Origin: Myxocyprinus asiaticus
Lineage: Eukaryota; Chordata; Actinopteri; Cypriniformes; Catostomidae
Assembly (NCBI RefSeq): GCF_019703515.2
Contig: NC_059365.1
Location: 40,314,001 to 40,378,000 of the forward strand
Reading direction: 5' to 3'
DNA: 64,000 nucleotides
The notes under the pieces were generated by a model. That model had not been told where the DNA came from. It saw only the letters and a list, made by a program, of their open reading frames with translations, and searched no databases. Position 1 is the stretch's first letter; the number at the start of each line of letters is the position of its first letter. The translations under genes and the position numbers were made by a program. Positions 21,761 to 33,126 of this stretch are shown here, piece by piece.

Positions 21761-22905
21761 ATACCCACAAATCACACACATATCAAATTATTTTTCCCTC
21801 ACAAAGATTTTAAAATGAAACAGAGAGAGGGGGAAAACCTGTGGCTTCATTGAAAGTTCTGTAAAAAAAAAAATAAAAAAAAATAAAGTAGCATGGTGTT
21901 ACCTTAGATTTTTAAACATTTACCATATAAATGGCATGTTTTTTTTTTGTTGTTGTTTTTTTTTTTTCAGCATATTCCATGGTAATACTATTGCCTTATC
22001 TTGGACTAGCATTTCAATAATATGGTACATGAATATGGTAATCATTTAGTACCATGGTGTATATCAAAGTACCAAGCTATTTAGATCCGATACCATCCCT
22101 TTACCATAATATTGCCACAGTAATTTCTGGAAAAAAGACAAATACATATTTATTTTTAGACAAATACTTCACGTGTCAGGGAACTAGAGGCAATCGATCA
22201 GTCTGTTACCACTCCTTCTTTCATAATCGGTTTGTATGTCAGTGACTGACTCTAACAGAAGAAGGGTGAGTTTTCTTCAAAAACAGTAAATGAGACACCC
22301 CCGACCAAAATTGAGTTGTTTCGAAACAGCTTGTGAGACACCTGTTGGGACACTCATACAAGCAGAGCAATGTTTGAAAGTGCCACAGAGCAACAGTGTT
22401 TATACTTTTTGAGGGAATCAACCTACAAATGGATTAATTATTATAACAGGGTTATTATGGATTACCCTGCATATTCAGTTGGGATAGGAGAAAGAATTTT
22501 AACATTAAAAAACATTCACACATCAGCTTTAACAAATGGTTTATGTACCCTTACTTTGTGATTGACAGATTTAGACAATGCTCTCCCAAACATTTGTTTA
22601 CAACTCCATTTATGTTTGCAAAATGTGGATAAATGGATTATTGTATAGGGACCAAGGGGACAGTGAGAGAGAAAGGGAGATAAACAAGATGCGAGAGAGA
22701 TTATAGATTCTATTTGAGTGGATTGATGCTTAGATAAACCAGCAGGGATGTATGGATGGACAGATAGCTGGATAAATCAATAGGTAAAATTAACACACAA
22801 AACCAGGGTTCTTCACCAACACAGATCAGTTAATCATACAGATCAGTTGTCTACCGCAGTGGAAGAAGGGACTCAAACATGTTGCACTGAATACACATGA
22901 ACATA
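21761..22905. other. Spacer with ACCATGGTA-type repeats
   Basis: A poly-T tract (about 21940-21967) and several ATGGTA/ACCATGG motifs at 21885-22080, as near 3075. The rest, to 22905, has no recognised feature. Confidence 0.35.
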
Positions 22906-23035
22906 CACTCACTGAGCACTTTATTAGGAACACCTGTGCACCTACTTATTCATGTGATTATCTAATAAGCCAATTGTGTGGCAGCAAAGCAATGCATAAA
23001 ATCATCAGGAGCTTCAGTTAATGTTTTCATCAACC

Positions 23036-23400
23036 ATCAGAATGGGGAAAAAATTGGATCTCAGTGATTTCGACCGTGGCATGGTTTTTGGTGCCAGACA
23101 GGCTGGTTTGAGTATTTCTGTAACTGCTGATCTCCTGGGATTTTCACGCACAACAGTCTCTAGTGTTTGTACAGAATGGTCCCAAAAACAAAAAAACATC
23201 CAGTGAGCAGCCGTTCTGTGGACGGAATCGCCTTGTGAGATGAGAGAGGTCAACAGAGAATGGTTAGACTGGTTCAAGCTGACAGAAATGCTATGGTAAC
23301 TCAGATAACCAGTTATTGTAGTGAGCAGAAAAGCATCTCAGGATGCACAACATGTCGAACCTTGAGGCAGATGGGCTACAACAGCAGAAGACCACATCGG
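23036..23400 (+). pseudogene. Tc1 transposase DNA-binding domain remnant, copy A
   Basis: Frame begins RMGKKLDLSDFDRGMVFGARQ and includes ITADLLGFSRTTVS-like helix-turn-helix sequence; a stop occurs at 23206 and the second helix-turn-helix is in other frames to about 23400. The catalytic DDE domain is missing entirely. Confidence 0.75.
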
Positions 23401-23411
23401 GCACTTTATTG

Positions 23412-23994
23412 CAGGGTTTCTCTACGACTGGGTTGCGACCCAAAAGTGGGTTACGGATCATTGTCTGCTGGGTCACGAGATCTTTTCTGTCATGAGTACA
23501 AATTAACAATTAGAAGGATAGAACTGTACATTTGCAATGTTTGGGGCAACAATGACCTCCATTGTCGAATCATATATCTCCAGGTTTATGTAAACTATTG
23601 TAAGTAAGAGGCTGCATTTCTCTGTATTAATTATTAGCTGTCCAATCACAATAATCCATCGATCGATCAAGATCATTCATTTAAACTTGATAATCATTGG
23701 AAATTGTGCCTACGGAGGGTAAGGGATCATCTGAAAAGTCCTCATATTGTGCTAAAACATACTAAAACTGAGGAGGGTGTGATAAGGGCCCTTCTGAAAA
23801 CTTCAGCCAGCCACACCAAAGCTACAAATATTGGGCTATAGATATTAGGCTGCTATATTTTAAACATATACTCATAACTAGATTAATTAAGTACCTATTA
23901 TTATTTATTCTGCCAAACACCCCCCAAGTGGTGGGTCATGGATTATTGGCATTAAAAAAGTGGGTCACATTGGGCAAAAGGTTGAGAAACCCTG
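23412..23994. mobile_element. hAT MITE (583 bp) nested in the Tc1 derivative
   Basis: Begins CAGGGTTTCTC and ends GAGAAACCCTG, exactly inverted over 11 bases. It is flanked by a perfect 8-bp target duplication CTTTATTG at 23404-23411 and 23995-24002. No transposase inside. The duplicated site is part of the Tc1 derivative terminus, so the hAT insertion is the younger event. Confidence 0.9.
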
Positions 23995-24038
23995 CTTTAT
24001 TGGGACCATAGTGTTCCAAATAAAGTGCTCAGTGAGTG

Positions 24039-24520
24039 AATGTCTGTGTTGGGTTCATGCAAATATCTTTTTGAGGGGGCATTACTGGCAGTCTTGACTC
24101 ACTTGGTACACTTGATGATATAAAACATGACCAAAGGAGAAAAATACTTTCTGAAAAACATAATAGTTATTTATATAAGTGTAAGATGTGTTAGTCTAAA
24201 TGGTATGGTTTTCGTAGTGTGTAAGGGGATCTGGTTTTCAAATCCAGACTTAATATATAATATATTAGGGCTGAAAAACTAAATTCAAAATGTTCACTTA
24301 AATACAACCAAAATTTGAATTATATTTTAATTTTATTTGAATTATATTAAATTTTTTAAAGACAAGGGAAAAAGCTACAGGAAATTAGTGTTCAATGGAT
24401 TTGTAAATCGCCATTGTCTAATTAGCACAGAAAAGGGCACAACGAATACATGTAAACCAAAAAGCGTGGTGTTGTATTGTATTATTGCAATGTACATACC
24501 TAGTAAATATGCATTACATT
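24039..24520. other. Unannotated AT-rich stretch
   Basis: No ORF or terminus recognised. Confidence 0.35.
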
Positions 24521-24524
24521 TTAA

Positions 24525-26100
24525 AATGTAGCTGCGAGCAGCAACTATGGTGTCAATCATCGAAAAGGCAGCAAACACACCACACAAAGCACAACACATT
24601 AATGTATGTCACAGCTTGCATATGACATACAAATTTAAGCCACACCCCTTCACAAGTTGGCCTAGGACAGGATCAAACCCATACACTTCAGTTTCACAGT
24701 TCAGCACACAATCCATTGCAACACGCTTCCAAATGTTTGAAAGCCGCCAAAAGGATATACCAAGCTAAGAGTCAGCAAGTAAAGCACAGCAGTTATCGTG
24801 GAAAACTTCGTATGGATGAAAATCAAACTTCTGTTCTGTCATTTCTGTGTGGCTCAGTCTAAAGATCATCTGTTCAATTTTTGTAGGAGGAATAGCTGAA
24901 AAACAATTAACATCACAATTTAAAAACATGGCCACCAGAATAGGCAGAGTTTTAATGTAAGGAGAACATTACAATCACCACAGGAAAGTAATCAAAGGAA
25001 GCAAGAACTATCATTTTAGACCAAACAGTTCAAAAGTCCTATGCATCAGTAAAGTTAATTTCTGAACTGGTGGTGACACTATGGAGTTTGGCCTGGAGAT
25101 GCCAAAAACTTGGTATGGGGGCTATTCAGAATCATACCCACTCCTATCAGTGTGCCTAATATCATAATTTTCCTATGTATGGTTCATTGTGCCCTTGAAA
25201 AAGGGGAATAATAATAATAAGAATACTTGCAAACAGCAATGATTAGGCACAAGCCCGCCAACCATTCAGTAAGCACAATACAAAGAGCTACAGTACAATA
25301 TAATTTCAACCGTAAGACTTGCCTAAGTGGCAAACGAACAACCAAACTTTGGTACTGTTGTCCAGAAATGTACAAACGGCACCATTCAGCTGACATGTCT
25401 CACTGATTGCAACGAGACATGACAAGGTTTGAGTTAGCACACAAAAGTGTTTAGTAGTTATCCTTGAACTATAGGTGGCACTGTCTCCAAACTGCTTACG
25501 TCCCCCCAGGACGTGATGTCGATGATGCATACTTATTTTCTTTCAAATCCAACAAAGTGTTTAAAAGATACACCACTTTTTAATAAAATTTTAAATAAAT
25601 AAAATTGCGGAGAGGCAAAATTGTTTTGCAAAATCCTCATGACCCAAGGAATCCATAGACATCAACCTCCTGTTAGGTGGCACTGTCACCAAACTTGGCA
25701 TGTACCTTCAATCATGGTCCTAATGATGCTTACCAAGTTTTGTTTCTATAGAGGTAAAGTCTCACTTTCTGTTTTAGGTTGGCATTGTTAACTTTGCTTT
25801 GCTGTAACTTTTCAACAAAGGCTAAAATCTAAATTCTGTACTGTAATTTCTGTGCGGCTTGGTCTGGAGATCATCTGAGCCACTTTTTGGGCGATTTGGG
25901 ATGATGTTTAAAGGATGTGAAAATAAAAACTGATAACTTAACAATCCAAGATTACAGCTACTGTAATGGGTGGAGTTTTAATGTAATAATTTTGCCACTT
26001 ATCCAAGATAAATATCGTTTTGGAAGTTGCATTAAAAAATTGGAGGGGGTTATGTGGTGTGTGAACATTTGATCATGTTTGAATAGGTATGACACTTCCT
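24525..26100. repeat. Diverged dispersed repeat cluster (AGCTGCGAGCAGCA-type)
   Basis: Begins near TAGCTGCGAGCAGCAACTATGG, resembling the terminus of a common fish DNA repeat. Two halves are related: about 24815-24965 and about 25820-25985 share TTCTGTGTGGCT / TTCTGTGCGGCT, AGATCATCTG and GAGTTTTAATGTAA in the same order. Motifs like GGTGGCACTGTCACCAAACT (25677-25697) recur as in that repeat class. No coding sequence. Confidence 0.45.
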
Positions 26101-26272
26101 GTTGTCTGTGTGGTTAGTTATGTTATGGCATGTCCTCCACAGCAGCAGGGAAATGGTATATGTGTGTTCGAAGCTATGTCAGAGAACGATAACAGTATAG
26201 TCATTACTCAAGATGTCATAGGCTCACACTGAGATGAAAAGACAATACAGCAGATGTTTGACTCTTGCTGTG

Positions 26273-26551
26273 TCTCTCGATGCCATTCCACATGGTAGAT
26301 GTCCCACAGTTCACAAGCGAGGGATTTTCTCAAAGCGCAAAGCGTGAAGAAATAATGTAGACTGATACAAAACAGAGGAAGTGAAATGGGGAGAGAATGA
26401 AAAGCAGTATGTAGGGGCAGTGGTGGATTTAGGTATAGGTGACATGGGCAGCCCATACCTAAATCTACCACTACCCCTACTGTACATACTGCTTAAAAAA
26501 TCGCTTGCTTACGAACTGTGGGACACCTAACATGTGGAATAGCATCAAGAG
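26273..26551. repeat. Foldback (inverted repeat) of about 280 bp
   Basis: Left arm 26273-26328 and 26401-26438, right arm 26445-26551, inverted with mismatches; for example GGTGGATTTAGGTAT against ATACCTAAATCTACC. The left arm carries about 72 bases (26329-26400) that the right arm lacks. Part of a longer DNA element with TAGAACCGCCAC at about 26700. Confidence 0.7.
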
Positions 26552-26584
26552 ACACTTGCCAGGGGCAGCATGGACACCCCCTTC

Positions 26585-26640
26585 AGCAGCCCCCACCAAC
26601 CCTCCCCCCCCCACCCCCCCACCCCCACCCCCCCACTACC
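26585..26640. repeat. C-rich low-complexity tract
   Basis: CCCCCCACC-type repeats, low complexity. Confidence 0.9.
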
Positions 26641-26817
26641 AAAATTGGTTGGCAGGTGGGAATTGCTAATGGGTGGGTTTGCCCTGGGTGCCGCAAGCTA
26701 GAACCGCCACGGTGTAGGGGGTTTGAATACATTCATCATGTCATGCTGTTCTTAAGCCGCTTCAGCAAATGGCCCGTGTTCTTATTCTTTTGTGAAAAAA
26801 AAAAATAGACTCACTGA

Positions 26818-27365
26818 GCACTTTATTAGGTACAGCTGTACACCTACTTATTCATGCGATTATCTAATCAACCAATCATTTGGCAGCAGTGCAATGCATA
26901 AGATCACGCAGATATGGGTCAAGAGCATCAGTTAATGTTCACATCAAACATCAGAATGGGGAAAACATTTGATATCAGTGATTTTGACCATGGCATGATT
27001 GTTGGTGCCAGACAGGCTGGGTTGAGTAGTTCTGTAACTGCTGATCTTCTTGGATTTTCACACACAACAGTCTCTAGAATTTACTCAGAATGGTGCCAAA
27101 AACAAAAAACATCCAGTGAGAGCCAGTTCTGTGGATGGAAACGCCTTGTTGATGAGAGAGGTCAACAGAGAATGGCCAGACTTGTTCGAGCTGACAGAAA
27201 GGCTACGGTAACTCAGATAATCACTCTGTACAATTGTAGTGAGCAGAATATCATCTCAGAATGCACAACTCATCAAACCTTGAGGCGGATGGGCTACAAC
27301 AGCAGAAGACCATGTTGGGCACTTTATTAGGACCATAGTGTTCCTAATGAAGTGCACAGAGAGTG
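26818..27365 (+). mobile_element. Tc1-like internally deleted element, copy B
   Basis: TA-flanked element of 548 bp. The left end ACTCACTGAGCACTTTATTA and right end inverted; internal sequence encodes only the transposase N-terminus. The deletion junction (GGGCACTTTATTAGGACC at about 27318) is the same as in copy A, so both derive from one deleted progenitor that was mobilised in trans. Confidence 0.9.
26914..27330 (+). CDS. Tc1 transposase N-terminal DNA-binding domain, intact ORF
   Basis: An open frame of 138 codons; the conserved start is probably the ATG at 26956 (MGKTFDISDFDHGMIVGARQ), the first 14 codons being element leader. It holds two helix-turn-helix modules: about residues 30-60 (SVTADLLGFSHTTVSRIY) and about 85-130 (RMARLVRADRKATVTQIIT ... 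TLRRMGYNSRR). In Tc1 transposases this paired-like region binds the inverted repeats. The catalytic DDE domain (about 200 residues) is absent because of an internal deletion at family level. No stop or frameshift interrupts the domain. It could bind ends and compete with full transposase, as known for other truncated transposases, but expression is unproven. Confidence 0.75.
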   Translation: MGQEHQLMFTSNIRMGKTFDISDFDHGMIVGARQAGLSSSVTADLLGFSHTTVSRIYSEWCQKQKTSSESQFCGWKRLVDERGQQRMARLVRADRKATVTQIITLYNCSEQNIISECTTHQTLRRMGYNSRRPCWALY

Positions 27366-27371
27366 TATATT

Positions 27372-27620
27372 TAAAGCTGAAGTATGTAATTTCTGCGACA
27401 CTAGCACCATTGAACGGAATTGCAAAAATAAACAAGGTTATTAAATTCAGCTTTCTGAATATGCCCCTTGTCTACAGTTGTTCAAACAGTCAGGGGCAGG
27501 TATAAGCGGCTCGCTCAAAACAAACAGGAATTTTTTAGCGCCACAGAGACACAGTTTTTACAGTCTTCAAGAAAATTTACACATGAATGCCTTACAGTTG
27601 TATCTGCATATTAAGCTTAG
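27372..27620 (+). repeat. Fish MITE/SINE-like fragment (AAAGCTGAAGTATGTAATTT)
   Basis: The opening with TTCTGCGACACTAGCACC and the following CGGAATTGCAAAAATAAAC resemble a repeat frequent in cyprinid DNA. Right boundary not defined. Confidence 0.4.
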
Positions 27621-27992
27621 TTACAAACTTCAGATATAATGAATATTGTAATTCAGTTATTCAAATACATTAGGCCTACATTAATGTGGCAGATGAGTTA
27701 AGCATTGATTGGGTATTACAAAAAGTGGAGTTAGAAGTCAATGTATTGATATATCTATATCATTAAACATTAGCCTATCCAGCGATCCATTTTATAGTTG
27801 AGTTCGCCAATCTGTCTGAGGTAAACTTAAGAGAAGTTCTCACTGGATGCATTTTTGCATTCCATCTGTGCTAAGTTTGTTGGTCTATGTACACATACAT
27901 GTCCAACCCTAACCCACTGCGGTTGTGTCATGTTTTATTAATTTTCAGTGTTTCACACCATAAACACTGCATTTTTAGGACATTGTTTCAAG

Positions 27993-28375
27993 TTAAAGAT
28001 GCACTCAGTTATTTTTCCTCATTTAAGTTTTACTTTTAATTTTAAAACCAGTGACATGATGAAGAATCCAGTCATATCAGTAACCTAATGAAAGCTGTTT
28101 TATTCTATATGGAGAGGGTCCCCTCATGGGGGCGGCCATGGTAGGACTACATAACCAGCTGAATACTACTTGCTTAAATCTCAGTAACTCCCTTGTTATT
28201 GGACAGTTTCACTCATGTATTAAATCAATCATGGCTGATTGTGTATGGTGAATATCTACAACAGCACTGGTAATGGAAAACTATTGTGTCTGAATGATGT
28301 GTTTGATCCATGACCCTAGGTGTCTGTCCAAGTCCAAGACAACATAAACAAAAACATTGCTGAGTGCACCTTTAA
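27993..28375 (+). mobile_element. MITE family M, full copy
   Basis: TTAAAGATGCACTCAG at the left and CTGAGTGCACCTTTAA at the right. Body shares GAGAGGGTCCCCTCATGGGGG and AGCTGAATACTACTTGCT with the other copies. Confidence 0.75.
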
Positions 28376-31300
28376 ACATAGTTTGAATATTTGAAAAACG
28401 CATCTCGACACCCCTGCATTCGGAGACTTTCAAGCCGTATTTAAACGTAAAAGCGTGTCCTGCTGTGAGGCTCATTTTGTGCTGTCTGATGCTTGTAAGT
28501 GTGTCTGTAACTTCAGAGTTGCACTGACAGCCCCCTGCTGGCTGCTACTTGCAAAACTCTGACAGTAGGAAAATTCCTTATTAGGGAATTTATGCACAGT
28601 CAGGGGGCATGATTAATTGTGTCATTTTTTTTAATGCGCATTTAATTATTCACATTAAATCAGGGGGTTTTGACAAACCTTTTTGACTTGAAGTGCCATT
28701 TTCCCCTTTCCTTGTAAAGGCCCCGACACACTCCCAGAGAAGTTCTTCGTTCTTCACACAAAAAGAAGTTTGAAACAGCTGAGCTACAACATTCTGTTAG
28801 TGAACATTCAGACACCGGCCACACCACTAGGGGAGGTGTTTAGAGGAGCATTTAAATATGAGGACGCACAAGACTACATGTAAAACCTTAACTAATGTGA
28901 CATTAAAATGTATTATCATACCTCATTCTATGACTAGAATTAACAAGAGATCAGTAAAAGAAGCTGTTTTAACCATTTGATGTTGTTTTAAAGTAATATA
29001 CAGTATATGCAGTAGAGTTGTCATGTTTACTCATTCATGGTACTAATGTGCTAACATGCTATACGCAACCATAATATGCACTGGTAACCCTCTGTTATTG
29101 TTATTTATGACAACACTGATACTACTGCAAATATGGGTGTATAAAAGAGTGACAATGGCCTGAGTACTGACAAAAGAATGACGGTAAGCATATCTTACTT
29201 TGGGCAGATGTTTGGAGGGCTTTTGGCTTCAGACGGCACATGTGAAGCAACTTATCAAACAACAGAGTGATTGGGCACTTAAGAGTATTTGAGTAGATTA
29301 TATTCCTTTTGTAGACAAATTAAACAAAAATAAATGCATAACATTTTCTTAGAAAATGTCTCTATGTGAACGATTGTACAGATGTAGGTAAGTTTGCTAC
29401 AGCTTGCTAATAACTCTGTATGCCCGTGTGTTCATGTTGACTGATCTTAACAGAACGTGAGTTAGCTGTCGAAATTAAAATATGTGGAGCTGCCAGTAAT
29501 GTGTTTGTGCTGGCGAGCTGTTACAAACCACCGAAGCGATCTCAAAAACACCTTTGTTTTGGCCAGATTTAGTTCTAAATGATGGCACACCTGTTGGCTT
29601 GATTTTGTATGAAGTGGGGGGGGGGGGGGGATGTGCGGGCCTGGCCCCCCCATGTGCCCTCCCACTCACAGACCCCCCTCCTCCCCAGTCAGACGATATA
29701 ACACTCGCATGCTTCTCTCTCTTGCTATTGCATTGACACGTGTTCCATAGGTTTCGACCCTAGGACTAAAATTTACACGTTAAATCGACAGCCCTTATTT
29801 GAAGGCCTCATGGACACACTCCCAACATAAAGGCCATTTGAAAGGACAGGCAGCACAATTAAGCTGCCTTTTAAGATACCTTCTTTGGGCCAAATTCTAA
29901 GGCAGCATCACCTGTATTCTTCATGGAGAAGATAATGCCAGAATGCCTTGCACCAAGCTTTGTGAAAAAGCATTGAAAGAGCATATGAGCAATACAATTT
30001 TCCTTAGGGACAGAGCAATAAAACTCTTCACTTAAAAAACAAAATACTATGTCCTTTTTTTCTGTGGTAGAATGACTGTACATCAGTGTGGGACACTGTA
30101 ATAACACAATTTGTAGGGGCGTATCATTCCATTGGATGCAAAATGACACAATTAATCTTTTCCCACCAACCTGACCATCACCACCACATTTCAAGTGAAA
30201 AAAAGGCAAAAGTCCAGGTATGGGCACATCACACATATCTCTGATTCTGTGGAAGCATAATGAGCGTGTTTCTGTTTCCAAAGCAATAAAAAAGAGAAAA
30301 ATGCATTCAATCTGTTATTATAGACCATAGCTTTATGAATATCAGGTTGATTGCCCTTTACAGGTCCCCTTCCTTTCACAGGGTCAGGGCTGCAATGGTA
30401 AAATAATAGATTGATGCTGTGCATCAGAGTAGAGCGAAGCTAATCAGCTGTCTCTTCATTTTCCCTAAACAATCAAGTGAAAGAAAAGGCCTTTCAGGGG
30501 AGCAACATCCAGGCAATAATTAGTTACATAAGCATGATTGCTGACTGGTTGAGTAAATGGCTGGGTTAAATACTGGCAAACACTCCAGCGCTCTGCAGTA
30601 GGAGCTAGATGACTGACGGATTCCAGCAGTGGAATTCAGTTACAAAGTGTGATGTCATAATCGAGTGTCATGGAGCTTGCAGTGTGCAAGAAACATTTTA
30701 GAAATTTCCCCCACTGATTCTCTGTCTTTCATAAACATATTCAGCTCCCCAAGGCTCAAACTGAAGCTGAAAATAAATCACAGTTATTTAACTGTTGATA
30801 AAGTGTTTTTTTTTTTTTTTTCACATGGACCTCTGAATATATGCCGCATTCTCAAACACATACTGTACACAACAGGGACGTTTCCTCCAAGGAGACAAGG
30901 GAAGCAGTGCTTCCTCAAAAACGTGGAAAAGAAAAGAATCGACTGTACAAGAATAAACAAAATTTATTTGACAAAATATGAGATCAGAGTGTAAACTGAA
31001 TATGAGAGGGATAATGGTGAATTGCAGGCGAAAAGCCACGTGAAAGGAGGCAGCGCCTCGACATCACTCTGACTGACAGATTTTATAATGCCTGCCTATC
31101 ATGCTCACGAATGGTCAAACAGTTTGTTGTGAATTGGTGGAAATGGATGTACTTGTTACAAAGTAAGCTCACCCACTCGGCCATCACCACTCTCGGTTGA
31201 ATGAAACTAGAAATACTTTGAAATGTTGATCTGTGTGTGAGCCACTCAGCTTGGTTAAATTTATAGGTGTAACTCTGTGTCTATGATTAATATACATGCA

Positions 31301-31925
31301 GTATTTAGTATTTGTTGACTAATGGTCTGACATGAAGGTGACTATTAATAATAGCCGAGCAGTTAGAAGTAACAAATAAAATTTATGTGGAAAATTTTTT
31401 TTTTTATTTCTGTTTTTTCCCAATTTTGAAGGAATGTAAACAGGTTTTTAACATGAACTTTATGAAATTTTGATGTGTCTTGTTTAAAGAAAAAAACAAC
31501 AACAGTATACAGTATTAATGTACATTCAGCCAGTCGTTCTTGCAAAATATACCCTGCCAGGGTTTATTTTGCGATAAAGACTAGCTGACTGTACATTGTC
31601 ACACTTATGTCATGGCTACCTACAAAATAAATAAATAAAATTTACATGAAATATTGATTTGCATTGATATTATGCTATTATGAAGGAAAAAAAGACTGTA
31701 GATTCTCCAGAAATATCTGAATTCAACCTCTGGTTTGAGACAGATTTCTGATGAACCTGTTGGTGTTTATATCCAGGTGCAACAACTGTGGAACATTTCA
31801 GGCAGTGCCAACTAAGCCTACCACAACACTGCAACCATAGCCATGCTTCCCTCTTATTAAATGTCTAGGGGCGTAGCTCATAAACATATACCCATCGCAA
31901 ACCACAATTCGGTAAGATTCTTTAC
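28376..31925. other. Long stretch with no recognised gene
   Basis: Contains short, domain-free ORFs (the longest minus 29871-30281, 136 aa), a run of about 14 G at 29616-29630, a poly-T at 30808-30822, and one segment (30425-30560) that lacks repeat hallmarks and might be conserved non-coding DNA. No splice-consistent exon was identified. Confidence 0.4.
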
Positions 31926-31929
31926 TCAG

Positions 31930-32215
31930 CGCCACCTGCCATTCGACTGCAGTGTGGGTTCTCCTGTTTGGACATAGTGTGAGCCTACGCAATTTGGCCA
32001 TAGGTTCTCCCTTTCAAATCGCAGTGCGGGCCCTCCCATTCGAACACTAAGCAGGCTTTCCCGTTCGAACTGCAGTGTGGGCTCTCCTGTTCGATTGCAA
32101 TGCAGGCTCTTGGGTGGGCTCTCCCTTTCGTATGCAGTGTGAGATTTCATGTCATTCACTACATGGGTTCTCCTGTCTGAAACGCAGTATGAGCTCTCCT
32201 GTTCAAATGCAGTGG
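31930..32215. repeat. Short-unit tandem repeat (about 28-32 bp)
   Basis: Variants of TTCTCCTGTTCGAA plus CGCAGTGTGGGCT recur about nine times with irregular spacing and divergence. It is followed by AT-rich repeats. Confidence 0.65.
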
Positions 32216-32334
32216 TGGTTCAGTAATCTTAAGAGCCTTTTAGCATTTCCCGTTAGCCTTCGCATTGGCATGTCTTTCGTTCATGGTTAAATTGAGCCCA
32301 TCACATATCAAATAGAGCTTGCTATAACCTCCAA

Positions 32335-32765
32335 AATAACCTTTTGCTTTCCTTACAAGTGTGTATAAATGTAATAAAGCCATGTGTGCTCCACTTGATA
32401 CTGTGTCACAGCGCCTGACCTCGCTTGATACTGCCGCAGCAGCACCCGCCTATGCCACAGCAGTACCCCTTTTGCTTTTGATACTGCCACAGTAGTGCCC
32501 CGACATGACAGACAGAATAAAGTTATGTATTCTTAACTAACATTTTGCTTTCCTTAAAGCTGCATATAACTGTAATTGACATGTTTTCATAACTAACCTT
32601 TTGCTTCCCTTACAGGTGTGTATAAATGTAATAAATTTACATATTCCTAACTAACCATTTGCTTCCCCTACCGGTGAATACAAATGTAATTGTCATATTT
32701 TTTCTAACTAATCTTTGCTTCCCTTACAGGACTTTATAAATGTAATAAAGTACTTAAGCAGTACT
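32335..32765. repeat. Tandem repeat, about 57-bp period
   Basis: Core CTAACCTTTTGCTTCCCTTAC then GTGTATAAATGTAATAAA recurs at about 32337, 32538, 32594, 32652 and 32707. CCACAGCAGTACCCC-type motifs lie between and after the units. Confidence 0.7.
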
Positions 32766-32989
32766 TTAAACTCCGCTCCCACAGGAGCACCCCCTTTTTT
32801 ACTATTTCTTCTCATCTACCCCACTGCCACAGCATTGCCTTAACTCTGCTCCCGCAGGAGGCCCATTTTACTCTACTGCCGCAGCAGTGTTTTACCATGT
32901 TTCCTCTGAAACCCTTTGTCTTAGCCTCACAGCAGCTGTAACGAGTATTACAGCTGTGGTCACCATCTCCTCCTGTTCATTTCAAGCAC

Positions 32990-33126
32990 CATATTTCCCT
33001 GTCTCTGGGTAGACCATTGAGTGAGGCTACTTCCGCAAGCCATCTGATCTGACAGTATACCTATGGTACAACTCCCTATGGTCGTACACAGGTCCTTTAA
33101 TCTAAACCTCCCACCCAGATCGGGCC
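32990..33126. repeat. Dispersed repeat shared with 41130-41290
   Basis: GAGTGAGGCTACTTCCGCAAGCCA, GTCCTTTAATCTAAACCTCC and CAGATCGGGCCCTTG have clear counterparts at 41200-41270. It abuts the LINE 3' end. Confidence 0.55.

Larger units (their letters stand above)
22906..24038 (+). mobile_element. Tc1-like internally deleted element, copy A (with nested hAT MITE)
   Basis: Left end CACTCACTGAGCACTTTATT preceded by TA; right end is its inverse AATAAAGTGCTCAGTGAGTG. Between them is only the N-terminal part of a transposase gene, then directly the right terminus. The same internal deletion is present in copy B (26818-27365). A 583-bp hAT MITE with an 8-bp duplication sits near the deletion point. 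Confidence 0.85.

Noticed and set aside
29871..30281. 136-codon minus ORF as a host gene
   Set aside because: No recognisable domain, no splice support and AT-rich composition; treated as chance ORF.
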